A stretch of 64,000 nucleotides of DNA from Planctomyces sp. (GTDB taxonomy: Bacteria > Planctomycetota > Planctomycetia > Planctomycetales > Planctomycetaceae), in NCBI GenBank assembly GCA_019636235.1, contig JAHBXW010000009.1:62001-126000 (forward strand). Direction: 5' to 3'. This document shows positions 18,666-28,150 of the stretch, piece after piece (position 1 is the first letter of the stretch; the number at the start of each line of letters is the position of its first letter). The translations under genes and the position numbers were made by a program. Under the pieces are notes generated by a model. The model saw only the letters and a list, made by a program, of their open reading frames with translations, made no database searches and was not told the origin of the DNA.

Positions 18666-20111
18666 ATGCGGGAACTTGGTTGGGTTTTACTGGGGCTGGC
18701 GATCGGCGCTGCGTGCGTCGGCGGCCTGGCATTCTGGAAGCGCTGGCGAAGGCAACCACGCGAAATGTCCGTGGCGGACATGTTGAAGCGGCACTTCGGC
18801 GAGTCGCCCTGCGACCAACTGGCGGTGTCGGAGCGGTCGTTTCCGTACCGGGTCCGTGCTGATCTGCAGCGGGCGGTCAACGCGTGCTTTGGCGAGCAGT
18901 GCGACATCCTGCAGTTCTTCGGCGTGCGCCGGGAATACTCGCATCAGAGTCTCAGTTTTTCCGACGGCTTCATCCACAGTCAGCACAGTCCGATGCTGGC
19001 GGTTCCGCCGGAGTACGAGGAGCTGGACATTGGCGACGATGAGCCGATTCGCGTGTTGAAGCAGGGACTGTGGCTGATGGAGCGGGAGGGCGTCCGGCTG
19101 GCCGTTCTGCTGGTGCCGGCGGGGAAGTATGGGCAGGTCACCGGCATGCAGGTGCAGGTGGCCGTGCAGGGAACGGATGCGGGACTGCGGGCGTCGCAGG
19201 AGCTGTTTCGGCGAGTTGAGCAACTGGTCGAGGACTGCGCCTCCTACCGCGGGAAGATTCTGTCGCTGGAGCTTTCAGACCATTCCTATTCCGGCGAATC
19301 CAGCGGCATCCGAGTCCACAAACTGCGCCTCGTCGAGCGCGATCAGATCATCCTGCCGGAGGCCACGCTGGAGCTGCTGGAGCGAAACGTCATTCGGTTC
19401 GTTCAACAGCGGAAACGGCTCGGCGAATACGGGCAATCGACCCGCAAAGGCCTGTTGTTCTACGGCCCTCCCGGCACCGGCAAGACGCACACGATTCACT
19501 TCCTGGCGCGGGAACTTCCGGGCCACACGACGCTGCTGATCTCCGCGGAGCAGGTCGCCCTGCTGGACGAGTACATGACGCTGGCGCGGCTGCTGCAGCC
19601 GAGCGTGATCGTGATTGAGGACGTCGATCTCATCGCGCGGGACCGCAGCAGCATGAGCTCCGCCTGCGAAGAGGTGTTGCTGAACAAGCTGCTGAATGAG
19701 ATGGACGGTCTGCGTCCGGACGCGGAGATTCTGTTTCTGCTGACGACGAATCGTCCGGAGGCGCTGGAGGCGGCGCTGGCGTCGCGACCGGGTCGCATCG
19801 ACCAGGCCATCGAGTTTCCGCTGCCGGATGAGGAGGGTCGCCTGCGTCTGATTCGCCTGTACGGCGAGCAGTTGACGATCGCCGAGGCGCTGCTCGCGGA
19901 GATCGCCCGCCGGACAGAGGGCGTCAGCGCGGCGTTCATCAAGGAGCTGATGCGCCGGATCGTGCAGTTTCATCTGGAGAACGATGGCGCCGGCGAAGTC
20001 TCTGAGATCGATGTGGACATGGCGCTGGACGAAATGCTGTTTCGCGGCGGGTCGTTGAATCTGCAGTTGCTGGGCGGGGGAGGCTGCCAATTCGGATTCG
20101 CTGCGAAGTGA
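18666..20111 (+). CDS. Membrane-anchored AAA+ ATPase
   Basis: This is a 481-residue AAA+ ATPase. The N-terminus has one membrane helix (LGWVLLGLAIGAACVGGLAFW, ~4-24). A unique ~220-residue domain follows, then the AAA module: Walker A GPPGTGKT (~262-269), Walker B VIVIEDVDLIA (~315-325), sensor 1 LLTTNRPEAL and the arginine finger region RPGRID. This layout recalls FtsH/Bcs1-type anchored remodelling ATPases but lacks a protease domain. The substrate is unknown. The gene sits between repeat clusters with the TIGR04222 gene upstream and the RNA-repair pair downstream, all on the plus strand; the 422-bp gap before it makes shared transcription uncertain. Confidence 0.85.
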   Translation: MRELGWVLLGLAIGAACVGGLAFWKRWRRQPREMSVADMLKRHFGESPCDQLAVSERSFPYRVRADLQRAVNACFGEQCDILQFFGVRREYSHQSLSFSDGFIHSQHSPMLAVPPEYEELDIGDDEPIRVLKQGLWLMEREGVRLAVLLVPAGKYGQVTGMQVQVAVQGTDAGLRASQELFRRVEQLVEDCASYRGKILSLELSDHSYSGESSGIRVHKLRLVERDQIILPEATLELLERNVIRFVQQRKRLGEYGQSTRKGLLFYGPPGTGKTHTIHFLARELPGHTTLLISAEQVALLDEYMTLARLLQPSVIVIEDVDLIARDRSSMSSACEEVLLNKLLNEMDGLRPDAEILFLLTTNRPEALEAALASRPGRIDQAIEFPLPDEEGRLRLIRLYGEQLTIAEALLAEIARRTEGVSAAFIKELMRRIVQFHLENDGAGEVSEIDVDMALDEMLFRGGSLNLQLLGGGGCQFGFAAK

Positions 20112-20140
20112 GCCCGCTCAGCTTCACGAGAAGCGTCAGT

Positions 20141-20246
20141 CGGACGGCGGACCGACGCAGGAGATCCACCAGTGCAAGCGCCTCCGCGAAGACTAAGGCG
20201 CTGTGGAATCGGCAAGGCGGGCCTGCTCTGGCTTGACCCGCCCGAC
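20141..20246 (+). repeat. REP-like repeat, diverged copy f
   Basis: A diverged copy with GCAAGCGCCTCCGCGAAGACTAAGGCGC as its core. The right hairpin GGCGGGCC...GACCCGCC has compensating changes that keep base pairing, which supports selection for structure. It lies immediately upstream of the RNA ligase gene and could affect its transcription. Confidence 0.8.
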
Positions 20247-20280
20247 AGACTTTCGAACTGGCAGAAGCGGGAGCCTGACG

Positions 20281-21017
<737 letters not shown>

Positions 21018-21021
<4 letters not shown>

Positions 21022-22142
21022 ACTGGGAGCAACTCAAGCAGGCATCGCTCGACGACATCATGGCATGGGCCGAAACGCAGCCGTGGAGCCAGGCGATGGC
21101 GGACTGCGCACAGGATGCCGAATGGCATTCGGAAGGCGATGTCTGGACCCACACCAAGCTGGTACTCGGACAACTGCTCGAGTTGAATGAGTGGCCGTCT
21201 CTTACGCCTCACGAGCAGACCGTCCTGATCTTCACCGCTCTGTTCCACGATGTCGCCAAGCCGCTGACGACCGAGATTGATCCTGAGACGGGCCGAGTCC
21301 GCTCTCCCCAGCACGCCGTCAAAGGGGAACACATCGCCCGTGCGGTCCTGCGTGATCTGGAGTGCGATCTGGCGGCCCGGGAGGAGATCGCCCGGATGGT
21401 CCGTTGTCACGGACGACCGGCCTTCCTGCTCGAACGGGATCAGCCGACGCACGAAGTGGTCCGCATCTCGTGGCTGGTCAGCAACCGGCTCCTCTACCTG
21501 TTCGCTCTGGCGGACGCCCGTGGCCGGGACACCGACTCGATGACCCGGCCCGAGGAGAACCTGCACTTCTGGAAGCTCATGGCCGAAGAAGCTGGCTGCT
21601 ACGATCAGCCGTATCCATTCGCCACCAACCATGCTCGCTTCACGTTCTTTCGGCAGCGGGCGCCGAACCTGCACTACGTCCCCCACGAGCAGTTTTCCTG
21701 CACCGTGACGTTGATGGCCGGACTTCCGGGCAGCGGCAAGGACACATGGTTGTCCAGAAACCGTGCCGACCTTCCGGTCGTCTCGCTGGACGACATTCGA
21801 GGCGAATTCGGCGTTGACCCAACCGACAATCAGGGACGAGTGGCGCAGGAGGCCCAGGAACGCTGTCGGGAGCGCCTGCGGTCAGAAACCTCGTTCGCCT
21901 TCAATGCCACCAACACGATGCGACAGACTCGCGGCCGCTGGCTCGACCTGTTCGCCGACTACAACGCCTGCATTGAGATCGTCTACCTTGAACCAACGTT
22001 CGAGGCCCTGCTCCGTCAAAACAGGTCTCGTGGCACACCCGTTCCAGAGCCGGTGATCCGCAGGCTGGCCGAAAAGTGCGAGCCGCCGACGTGGATCGAA
22101 TGTCACAAGCTGGTGATCAGCGACGGCGAAACAGTGTCGTAG
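21018..22142 (+). CDS. HD-domain / polynucleotide kinase fusion (HD-Pnk-like)
   Basis: This is a 374-residue bifunctional protein. The N-terminal half is an HD phosphohydrolase: FHDVAK gives His77-Asp78, with HTK (45-47) and GEH (103-105) as further metal ligands. The C-terminal half is a P-loop kinase: GLPGSGKD (235-242) and SLDDIR (257-261), where the Asp pair matches the catalytic base of polynucleotide 5'-kinases. This is the layout of the known bacterial HD-Pnk family, in which the HD domain removes 2',3'-phosphates and the kinase phosphorylates 5'-OH ends. The gene overlaps the RNA ligase by 4 bp. Its stop codon TAG lies inside a repeat (22139-22242). Confidence 0.88.
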
Positions 22143-22242
22143 GGTGGATCGACGCAGGAGATCCACCAGTGATCGCGTCCCCGCCAAGACCAATGCGCTG
22201 CCGCATCGGACGGTGGGCCTACGCAGGCTTGACCCACCCTAC
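22139..22242 (+). repeat. REP-like repeat, full copy g, overlapping a stop codon
   Basis: A full 104-bp copy with GTAGGGTGGATC at the left and GACCCACCCTAC at the right. Its first TAG is the stop codon of the HD-Pnk gene. The element therefore lies at the transcript's 3' end, where its hairpins could act as a stabiliser or weak terminator. Confidence 0.9.
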
Positions 22243-22259
22243 AGGCTGCGTAAAGCATG

Positions 22260-22538
22260 TCAGTTTCCGGGCTGTGGCGATCGCTCAATTAGCACAAGGT
22301 CTTCCCACTCGATGCCGTCGGGAGGGGTCATTAACAGAAGGCTTTGATTGTCTCCCCATTGCTCGCAAATGAGGATTCCCCCCTCGGGGCAGGAATAGGC
22401 GTCCGCGTCCTCGGATCCCGGCGAGATGATCAGCTCCACGACGCCTTCAACGGCCTTTCCATTGCTGACATTTCCGGTGTAGATGCGGTCTCCAATCCTG
22501 ACCGGAGACCCGTCGTAATAGTGAAAACGGGGAGTCAT
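22260..22538 (-). CDS. Small acidic hypothetical protein
   Basis: This is a 92-residue soluble protein. The start at 22538 is set by a strong AGGAGGAAT eight bases upstream; the open frame continues into repeat h but that part is not coding. It opens TPRFHYYDGSPVRIGDRIY and has GVVELII and a PEGGILICEQWG stretch, suggesting a small beta-barrel fold (SH3- or KOW-like) of unknown role. Short proteins with this YYDG...V..GD..  opening occur in several bacteria next to repeats and toxin or immunity genes, but I cannot name a family. It lies between repeat copies g and h, opposite to the RNA-repair genes. Confidence 0.7.
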   Translation of the reverse strand: MTPRFHYYDGSPVRIGDRIYTGNVSNGKAVEGVVELIISPGSEDADAYSCPEGGILICEQWGDNQSLLLMTPPDGIEWEDLVLIERSPQPGN

Positions 22539-22569
22539 TGGGCAATTCCTCCTGCTCTGGCGTCCACAA

Positions 22570-22678
22570 GTATCGGGGCGGATCGACACCGGAGATCTGC
22601 CAGTGCAAGCGCCTCCGCGAAGACCGATGCGCTGTCGCATCGGACGGTGGGCCTACGCAGGCTTCACCCGCCCTGCAG
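22570..22678 (+). repeat. REP-like repeat, diverged copy h
   Basis: The most diverged copy, with GCGGATCGACACCGGAGATCTGC as left arm and GGTGGGCC...CACCCGCC as right arm. It shares its core with the copy at 20141. A transposase fragment starts ~95 bp to its right. Confidence 0.8.
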
Positions 22679-23008
22679 GATGGGGGTGTTGCAGAGGGTG
22701 CTGGTTCCGGATGAGGAAAAGCGTCAGCGACGGCGACAAGGGTTGACTGGAATGAACTCGGATCGGAGCCGACCGTGTTATGTTGGCGATCGACCGAGCC
22801 CGGCGCACGGCCGTGAAGCCACGTGCCGTACGTCGTCCAAGTCAGGAAACAGGCGAGCGGTTCGCCCAAGGATGCACCGTGGGATGTGCGGAGTTTCGTT
22901 GATGATGGTCGTCGGTGGTTGCCGTCGCTCGTCAATCAAACCTTCGCTCGTTGTGGCTCGTCACGTCAATCCGTCGCTGACCCGTCCGGCTCGTCCCGGC
23001 TCGTGCGG
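22679..23008. other. Intergenic stretch with transposase remnant
   Basis: This stretch lies between repeat copy h and the stop of the hydrolase gene. Apart from the transposase fragment it holds no open gene I can support. A region rich in CGTC/GCTCGT direct repeats (about 22918-23010) is visible. Confidence 0.4.
22774..22863 (-). pseudogene. 5' fragment of a RAYT-type (Y1/IS200-like) transposase
   Basis: On the minus strand this stretch reads PLACFLTWTTYGTWLHGRAP followed by GSVDRQHNT. This matches the N-terminal motif of REP-associated tyrosine transposases (typically YFLTW.TYGTWL.G...GWV...H). The match ends after about 30 residues; the conserved HUH motif and catalytic Tyr that should follow are absent, and copy h lies ~100 bp further on. 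No full transposase remains in the window. I read this as a decayed gene of the enzyme family that mobilises repeats like those here. Confidence 0.65.
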
Positions 23009-25135
23009 CTAATCCCGCTCAAACAGGACGCTGATCTCCACCGCGTCCAGCGGCTGTTCGCGGATGCGAACTTTCTTCTCGGTCGCGTCGGCCATGGCAC
23101 GCGTCGCCGGCCAGTCCCCCGCGGCCCCATAAATCGCCAACCGGCCGCCGACTGCCAGCGCCGCCAGCCCATCCACGTCGCCATACCGCAGCGCGCCCGG
23201 CAGCAGATTCGGGTCCTTTGTGTCCTGAACATTCGCGAACCGGAAGCCCCGCAGATCGGCCGTCACGCTCTCGCCGACCTCAGCGCTCGCCGATCTCGCC
23301 AACAGCACCCACAGGCCGGCGTCCCCCGTGCCGACGAGATGGACCGTCGGCACGTGCTGCCGCACGGCGGCGACCAGCGTCAGGATGTCCCGCACCCGCT
23401 GAGAAATCAGCGGCGCGTTGAAGCCGAACGTGTAGCCGGCGAACGTCTCGTCGACGGGATACGCGGCCGGCGCGTCGCCGGAGACGTATTCGCCCGTCAG
23501 GAACAGGTCCCCCGAGGCGACGGCGTACCCGTCTCCCAGCAGGTCGCGGATCACGGAGGTCGGCTGCCCGGACTCATCGAACAGGCAGGCCTTACCGCGG
23601 CCGTCGAACCACAACACGATCTCGCCGTTGAAGTTCTCCTCCGGGGCGAAGGCGACCGTCAGAATCTCCTCGCCGGGACGACCGACGCGAGCGCGGATCA
23701 GCTTGTAGCCGTCACGGGGTTCCTCCGACTCCGGCACGTTGTTGACGACCGACGGCAGGCCGCTGTCCAGCATGACGGCCGCCGCTCCGCCGACGACTTC
23801 GCGATACTTTGCGACGTCCCCGGCCGCTTTCGGAATCAGCGACGCGAACCGTTCGCGGGCCTCGCGAGTCAGGTCCTCGCGCAGCCGCTCGATGCCCCAT
23901 TCTTCGTCAGGACGGGGATGGCCTTCGCCGTACACCGCCAGTTCCGCGCGGGACAGGGGCACGAAATCGACCTGCTCAAGCGGACCTTCCAGCCCCAGGT
24001 GCCGCGCCATCCAGGCGTACATCATCTCACGGGCGACTTCGTTGTAGTTGTGGCCGAACTGCGGAAAGCACTTGGCCTCCACAAGGTCCGCCTGGCCGTA
24101 GAAACCGTAGACCGTCTTCAGTTCGGGAAGCCCCTTGGTCTCGATGTCGATCGTCCAGTCGTTCGCGCCGGACAGCGCCTGCGGGCGGGGCGCCATCAGC
24201 GCGGCGAAGGCGACGTTGTTCGTACCCAGCCGCAGGTAGCTGGCGTTCTCGCACTGGCAGCCCCCCTGCATGGCGGCGGACACCATCACGGCCGGAAAGG
24301 CGACCTTCGGACGGCTGTCGAGCGCGCACAGCAGGAACGTCTGCGTGCCGCCGCCGCTGGCGCCGGTGACGCCGATTCGCTCGGGGTCGACATCCGGCAG
24401 GCCGCTGACGAAATCCAGCGCGCGGATCGAATTCCAGGTCTGCAGGCCCAGCCGGTTCTCCAGCCACAGCTCGGCCTGGGCGTCGTTGAAGCCGCCGCTG
24501 TGTCCAAACGCCTGGTGATCGGCGACGCCCAGCATGTCGTAGTGGAACACGACGCAGCCGAGTTTCGCGAGCTGCACCATCCGGGCCTGCAGCGGGTAGC
24601 GGGCTCCGGACAGGAACGATTCCGCGCCGCTGTCGATCTCCTTCTGTGCGGCGTCCTGCCCGGCGTCGTAGAACCGGCCGTTCTGCCAGTGGCCATGCGG
24701 GCAGAGGATCGCCGGCCGCGGGCCATCGACGTGGCGGGGCCGATACAGGCTGCCCGTCACATACAGGCCGGGTCGGCTGGCGAACGACACGCGCTCGACG
24801 GTGTAGTCCTCGCGCTCGACGAGGCCGTGAATCTCGGCTTCGATGGTCGGCTTCTCGGGCAGCGGCCACAGTCCGCAGGAAACGAGAATCTGCCGGCGCA
24901 GCCGCGCGGCCTCCTGTTCCCAGGCGGCCTTGGTCCGGGGCGGCGTCCAAGGGTGGTATTCGTCGTAGGTCGTCCGCAGCTTCAGCCGGGCGTCGTTCGG
25001 GAGCTGGCCCGGGGGATTGACGCGGCTGGCCTTCGCGGCGGCGTCCTCGGCGACGACGTTTCCGGTCGCGACGAAGGAGAGGGCAAGGCACAGACAGCAG
25101 CCACGAAGTCGGAGCGAAAGACGTTCGGCGGGCAT
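23009..25135 (-). CDS. Secreted acetyl-xylan-esterase-like alpha/beta hydrolase
   Basis: This is a 708-residue exported protein. Residues 1-29 form a signal peptide. The N-terminal half is an alpha/beta hydrolase of the acetyl xylan esterase/dienelactone hydrolase group: CPHGHW (145-150) forms the oxyanion region, GVTGASGGGT (255-264) carries the nucleophile Ser260, and FPQFGHNYN (358-365) gives His362. The C-terminal half (~400-708) has a second, smaller hydrolase-like region without a clear nucleophile. Such two-part esterases are common in Planctomycetes that degrade sulfated or acetylated polysaccharides; the substrate is not evident. It is the last gene of a minus-strand series that includes a membrane protein and lgt. 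Confidence 0.82.
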   Translation of the reverse strand: MPAERLSLRLRGCCLCLALSFVATGNVVAEDAAAKASRVNPPGQLPNDARLKLRTTYDEYHPWTPPRTKAAWEQEAARLRRQILVSCGLWPLPEKPTIEAEIHGLVEREDYTVERVSFASRPGLYVTGSLYRPRHVDGPRPAILCPHGHWQNGRFYDAGQDAAQKEIDSGAESFLSGARYPLQARMVQLAKLGCVVFHYDMLGVADHQAFGHSGGFNDAQAELWLENRLGLQTWNSIRALDFVSGLPDVDPERIGVTGASGGGTQTFLLCALDSRPKVAFPAVMVSAAMQGGCQCENASYLRLGTNNVAFAALMAPRPQALSGANDWTIDIETKGLPELKTVYGFYGQADLVEAKCFPQFGHNYNEVAREMMYAWMARHLGLEGPLEQVDFVPLSRAELAVYGEGHPRPDEEWGIERLREDLTREARERFASLIPKAAGDVAKYREVVGGAAAVMLDSGLPSVVNNVPESEEPRDGYKLIRARVGRPGEEILTVAFAPEENFNGEIVLWFDGRGKACLFDESGQPTSVIRDLLGDGYAVASGDLFLTGEYVSGDAPAAYPVDETFAGYTFGFNAPLISQRVRDILTLVAAVRQHVPTVHLVGTGDAGLWVLLARSASAEVGESVTADLRGFRFANVQDTKDPNLLPGALRYGDVDGLAALAVGGRLAIYGAAGDWPATRAMADATEKKVRIREQPLDAVEISVLFERD

Positions 25136-25209
25136 GGGACGGCTCGGACGGGACGAGGATCGGAACGCGCGTCGCCCCGGCAGCCTGTCGGGTTTCGGGA
25201 CGCGGCAGG

Positions 25210-26904
25210 CTACAACGGTAACTCGGAGAACCCAAATCCATCAATTCGCGTGGATGCAAGAATCGCGATCGCGGCCTGCAGGACGGCCGCCAGCAGCCAC
25301 ACGGAGTCGAACCGCGGGCCGCCGCTGGTCGGCGCGAATCCGAGCGTCCCGCGATTCTGACCCGTTCCCGGCGATCGCGCCGCCGCCGCGAGAATCAGCC
25401 ACGGGAAGAACGGAATCCACAGCCGCGCAGCCTCTCCCATGTTCTTGCCCGACAGCAACAACAGCGTCAGGACGATGACTCCCGCCGCGCCGGCGATGCC
25501 CGTCGACGCGCCGCGGCGCCACAGGTTCCGCAGCGATGCGACCCCGCCCCATGCTCCCAACAGCAGCAGCGGCGGTCCGGCGGCCACAGCCGCCTCGACG
25601 ACGTTCGCGACCAGCCAGGCGCCGTAGCTTCGCGAATTGTGCTCATAGAACTCCGCGTGGTGCCGGAAGTTCAGCAGCCACGTGTGCACCAGGTTGTGCC
25701 GCGCCGCGAAATACAGGATTCCGATCGGCAGCAGACAGCCGATCGCCACCATGACCAGCGCCAGCTCGCAGGGACGAAGCCTCGGCCGGGGCGCCTCCGG
25801 CGGGGAAGAGGATTCCGCCGCCCCCCGCGTTGTCCACCAGGTCAACAGCGTGGCGCCGCCGAGCCACAAGAGCACCGGAATGAACGCCAGCGACAACAGC
25901 ATCCCCAGGCAGCACACGACGCCCGCGGCCAACGCCCGGATCGGCGCCGAGCGGTGCAGCGCGGGGAACAGCAACTGGCCGGCCAGCACGCAGGGCAGCG
26001 GCAGCAACGCGTCGCACTTCGGCAGGAACACGCAGACCGCGGGTACGAACGCCCACAGCGACGCCCAGCGCCAGGCGGCGCTGAAGTCCAGGCTGTCGCT
26101 GCGCATCAGCAGCGCGAGCGGAACGACGGTCGCCGCGCAGGCCGCGAACGTCAGCAGGGTCGCCAGCCACAGCGCCGCCTCGTCGAGTTCCGTGAAATCG
26201 CGACCGCCGGCCCGCGCTTCCTGGCGGATGGCGGCGTTCGATTCCACGAGCGTCGCTGGAAGCGTGCGCAGCAATGCGGCCCGCAGGGCGGGGGACCGCT
26301 CGACGCAGGCGATGACGCCGCGATGCAGCAGGATCATGCCGGGCGGGTGCGTTCCCAAATGCAGATACCGCTGCGCATCCTCGCGGCTGGCGATCGACGT
26401 CTCATAATTCGCGAGAAACTCGGCGGCCGACTGATCGGTGTAGCGGGCCTCGAAGTAGTAGCCGCTCATCCGGCCGTAATACAGAACGAGAGGCGAGCGC
26501 CCCAGACCGAACGGGACTCGCACGGCCGAGACTCCCTCGGGGCCGGCCGCGACCGGCAACGTGTCCGGCGCGGCGTTCAGGAGCGCGAACCACCACCCCA
26601 GGCAGGCCGCGACCAGCGCGACCAGCCATCCCGCCCGTTCGACTTCCCGCAGTCGTCCGCCCCGGGCGCTCCGCTCAATCCGCTGCAGCCGCCGCGACCC
26701 GCTGCGTACAAACACCAGGTAGGCCGCCGCGGCACAGACGCCGACCAGCCAGGCGGCTGGATGCCCGCCCACATAGGGGATCACCGGCCAGACCCATTCG
26801 TCCTCGACGCCCAGTTGCGGCGCCGGCGTCGCCAGCAGGGCGGCGGCCGCCGCCGAGGCCAGGACGAGCGCCGCGGCCAGGCGCCAGGGGGGCGGTGTCG
26901 TCAC
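25210..26904 (-). CDS. Polytopic membrane protein, GT39-like architecture
   Basis: This is a 564-residue integral membrane protein with about 11 hydrophobic segments. An N-terminal pair of helices is followed by a large extracytoplasmic loop (~130-230) holding YLHLGTHPPGMILLHRG. Multiple helices rich in Leu/Ala/Val then run to the C-terminus. The THPPG motif resembles the loop of ArnT/PMT-type (GT39) glycosyltransferases, which use lipid-linked sugars, but no Asp-Glu catalytic pair can be placed with confidence. It starts 24 bp after the lgt stop and ends 74 bp before the esterase gene begins, so the three may be one transcript. Function is unassigned. Confidence 0.75.
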   Translation of the reverse strand: MTTPPPWRLAAALVLASAAAAALLATPAPQLGVEDEWVWPVIPYVGGHPAAWLVGVCAAAAYLVFVRSGSRRLQRIERSARGGRLREVERAGWLVALVAACLGWWFALLNAAPDTLPVAAGPEGVSAVRVPFGLGRSPLVLYYGRMSGYYFEARYTDQSAAEFLANYETSIASREDAQRYLHLGTHPPGMILLHRGVIACVERSPALRAALLRTLPATLVESNAAIRQEARAGGRDFTELDEAALWLATLLTFAACAATVVPLALLMRSDSLDFSAAWRWASLWAFVPAVCVFLPKCDALLPLPCVLAGQLLFPALHRSAPIRALAAGVVCCLGMLLSLAFIPVLLWLGGATLLTWWTTRGAAESSSPPEAPRPRLRPCELALVMVAIGCLLPIGILYFAARHNLVHTWLLNFRHHAEFYEHNSRSYGAWLVANVVEAAVAAGPPLLLLGAWGGVASLRNLWRRGASTGIAGAAGVIVLTLLLLSGKNMGEAARLWIPFFPWLILAAAARSPGTGQNRGTLGFAPTSGGPRFDSVWLLAAVLQAAIAILASTRIDGFGFSELPL

Positions 26905-26928
26905 GAAAGGGCATCCCCGGAGAAGGGT

Positions 26929-27993
26929 TCACTGCCGACGGAGCCCGTCCGCTCCGCTGCGGCCGCGCCGAGCATGCCAGATCAGGATCGAGCCGCCAAG
27001 GACGACGATCGCAATCGAATACAGTTGCGAGATCGTCAGACCCGTCCCGAGCTGTCCAATTTCATCTCCCCGCAGGAACTCCACGAGAAACCGCGTGATC
27101 GCGTACAGCACGCAGCCGGTCGCGAAAACTTCTCCGGGCCAGCGCCGTTCCGTGAACAGCACCGCCGTCACGAACGCCAGAAGAAACCCGTCCAGCGAAC
27201 TGTAGATCTGCGTCGGGTGCAGCGGCATCGTCGACGGCGCATCGGGCGGCAGGAAACCCCGCCGCGACAGCGCCTCGAAGGGCACGCTCTTCTCCGGAAA
27301 CGAAATCCCCCACGGCAGCGTGCAGCGATCCCCGAAACAGCACCCGTTCAAGAGGCAGCCGATCCGCCCGAAGCCGATGCCGATGAAGATCGACGGCGTG
27401 ATGATGTCGAACAGGTTCAGAATGGGCTGCCGCCGGAACAGGCAGAAGCCGACGAATCCCAGGCCGCCGCCGACCAGCGCGCCGATCAGCACCAGCCCGC
27501 CGGCGCTGAGATTGATCGTCGCCGTCAGCAGGTCTTTGAACGATTCGACCTTCTCATACACCTGCGCATGATACTGCAGCAGATAGAACAGCCGGCCGCC
27601 GATGACGCCGCCGAATAACAGCCAGATGGCGCCCTCGGAGATCCGGTCCGGATCGATGCCCTGCCGACTGGCGCGCCGCCGCGCATCCACCACGGCCAGC
27701 GAGAACCCGATCGCCACCATCACGCCGTAGCCGAACACCGGGAACGACTTCGCCGGCACGAACAGCGGAATCACATAGGCCAGGGGAATGCCCGCCAGCC
27801 ACCACCCCAGCGTCTGCAGGACCACGCCCCGCGTCAGTCGTTCGCGGTGCGACGCCAGTTCCCAGACGCCCCACAGGCCGAACAGCAGCAGCCACGCCCA
27901 GACGATTCCCACCTCCGGCCAGATGTGATCCGGAACGTGCGTCCAGAACGCCCACGGCCGGGCGAGGGAGATATGGAACAGAACCTGGCGCAT
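26929..27993 (-). CDS. lgt: Prolipoprotein diacylglyceryl transferase
   Basis: This 354-residue inner-membrane enzyme transfers diacylglycerol from phosphatidylglycerol to the lipobox Cys of prolipoproteins. The start at 27993 gives MRQVLFHI as in the family. FPVFGYGVMVAIGF (~95) opens the conserved core. The signature FGRIGCLLNGCCFG corresponds to the usual GR.GNF.N...G; Asn is kept and Cys residues replace others. PLHPTQIYSS is the conserved HPTQLY block, and RFLVEFLRGDE is the conserved C-terminal motif. Seven or more membrane segments are present. The protein is longer than the ~290-residue E. coli enzyme through its N-terminal extra helices. Several predicted lipoproteins in this window would be its substrates. 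Confidence 0.95.
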   Translation of the reverse strand: MRQVLFHISLARPWAFWTHVPDHIWPEVGIVWAWLLLFGLWGVWELASHRERLTRGVVLQTLGWWLAGIPLAYVIPLFVPAKSFPVFGYGVMVAIGFSLAVVDARRRASRQGIDPDRISEGAIWLLFGGVIGGRLFYLLQYHAQVYEKVESFKDLLTATINLSAGGLVLIGALVGGGLGFVGFCLFRRQPILNLFDIITPSIFIGIGFGRIGCLLNGCCFGDRCTLPWGISFPEKSVPFEALSRRGFLPPDAPSTMPLHPTQIYSSLDGFLLAFVTAVLFTERRWPGEVFATGCVLYAITRFLVEFLRGDEIGQLGTGLTISQLYSIAIVVLGGSILIWHARRGRSGADGLRRQ

Positions 27994-28150
27994 GCGATTT
28001 CCGGTGTGGCCGCGTTCAGCGACCCCATCGCCGCCGCGCGCGGGCATCCTAGGGAACGCGGAAACCGCGTCACAAGGGGAACCTGACGCCCGGGAGGCGA
28101 AGCGCGAAACGGACGGCTGCCGCCCCGCAAGCGGCGCCGCGCGGCCCGTC

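Noticed and set aside
22823-25360. An 845-codon open frame on the plus strand, opposite the esterase gene
   Set aside because: It mirrors the codon pattern of the well-supported minus-strand esterase; the translation is Arg/Gln/Val/His-rich with no domain. In GC-rich genomes such antisense frames are common.
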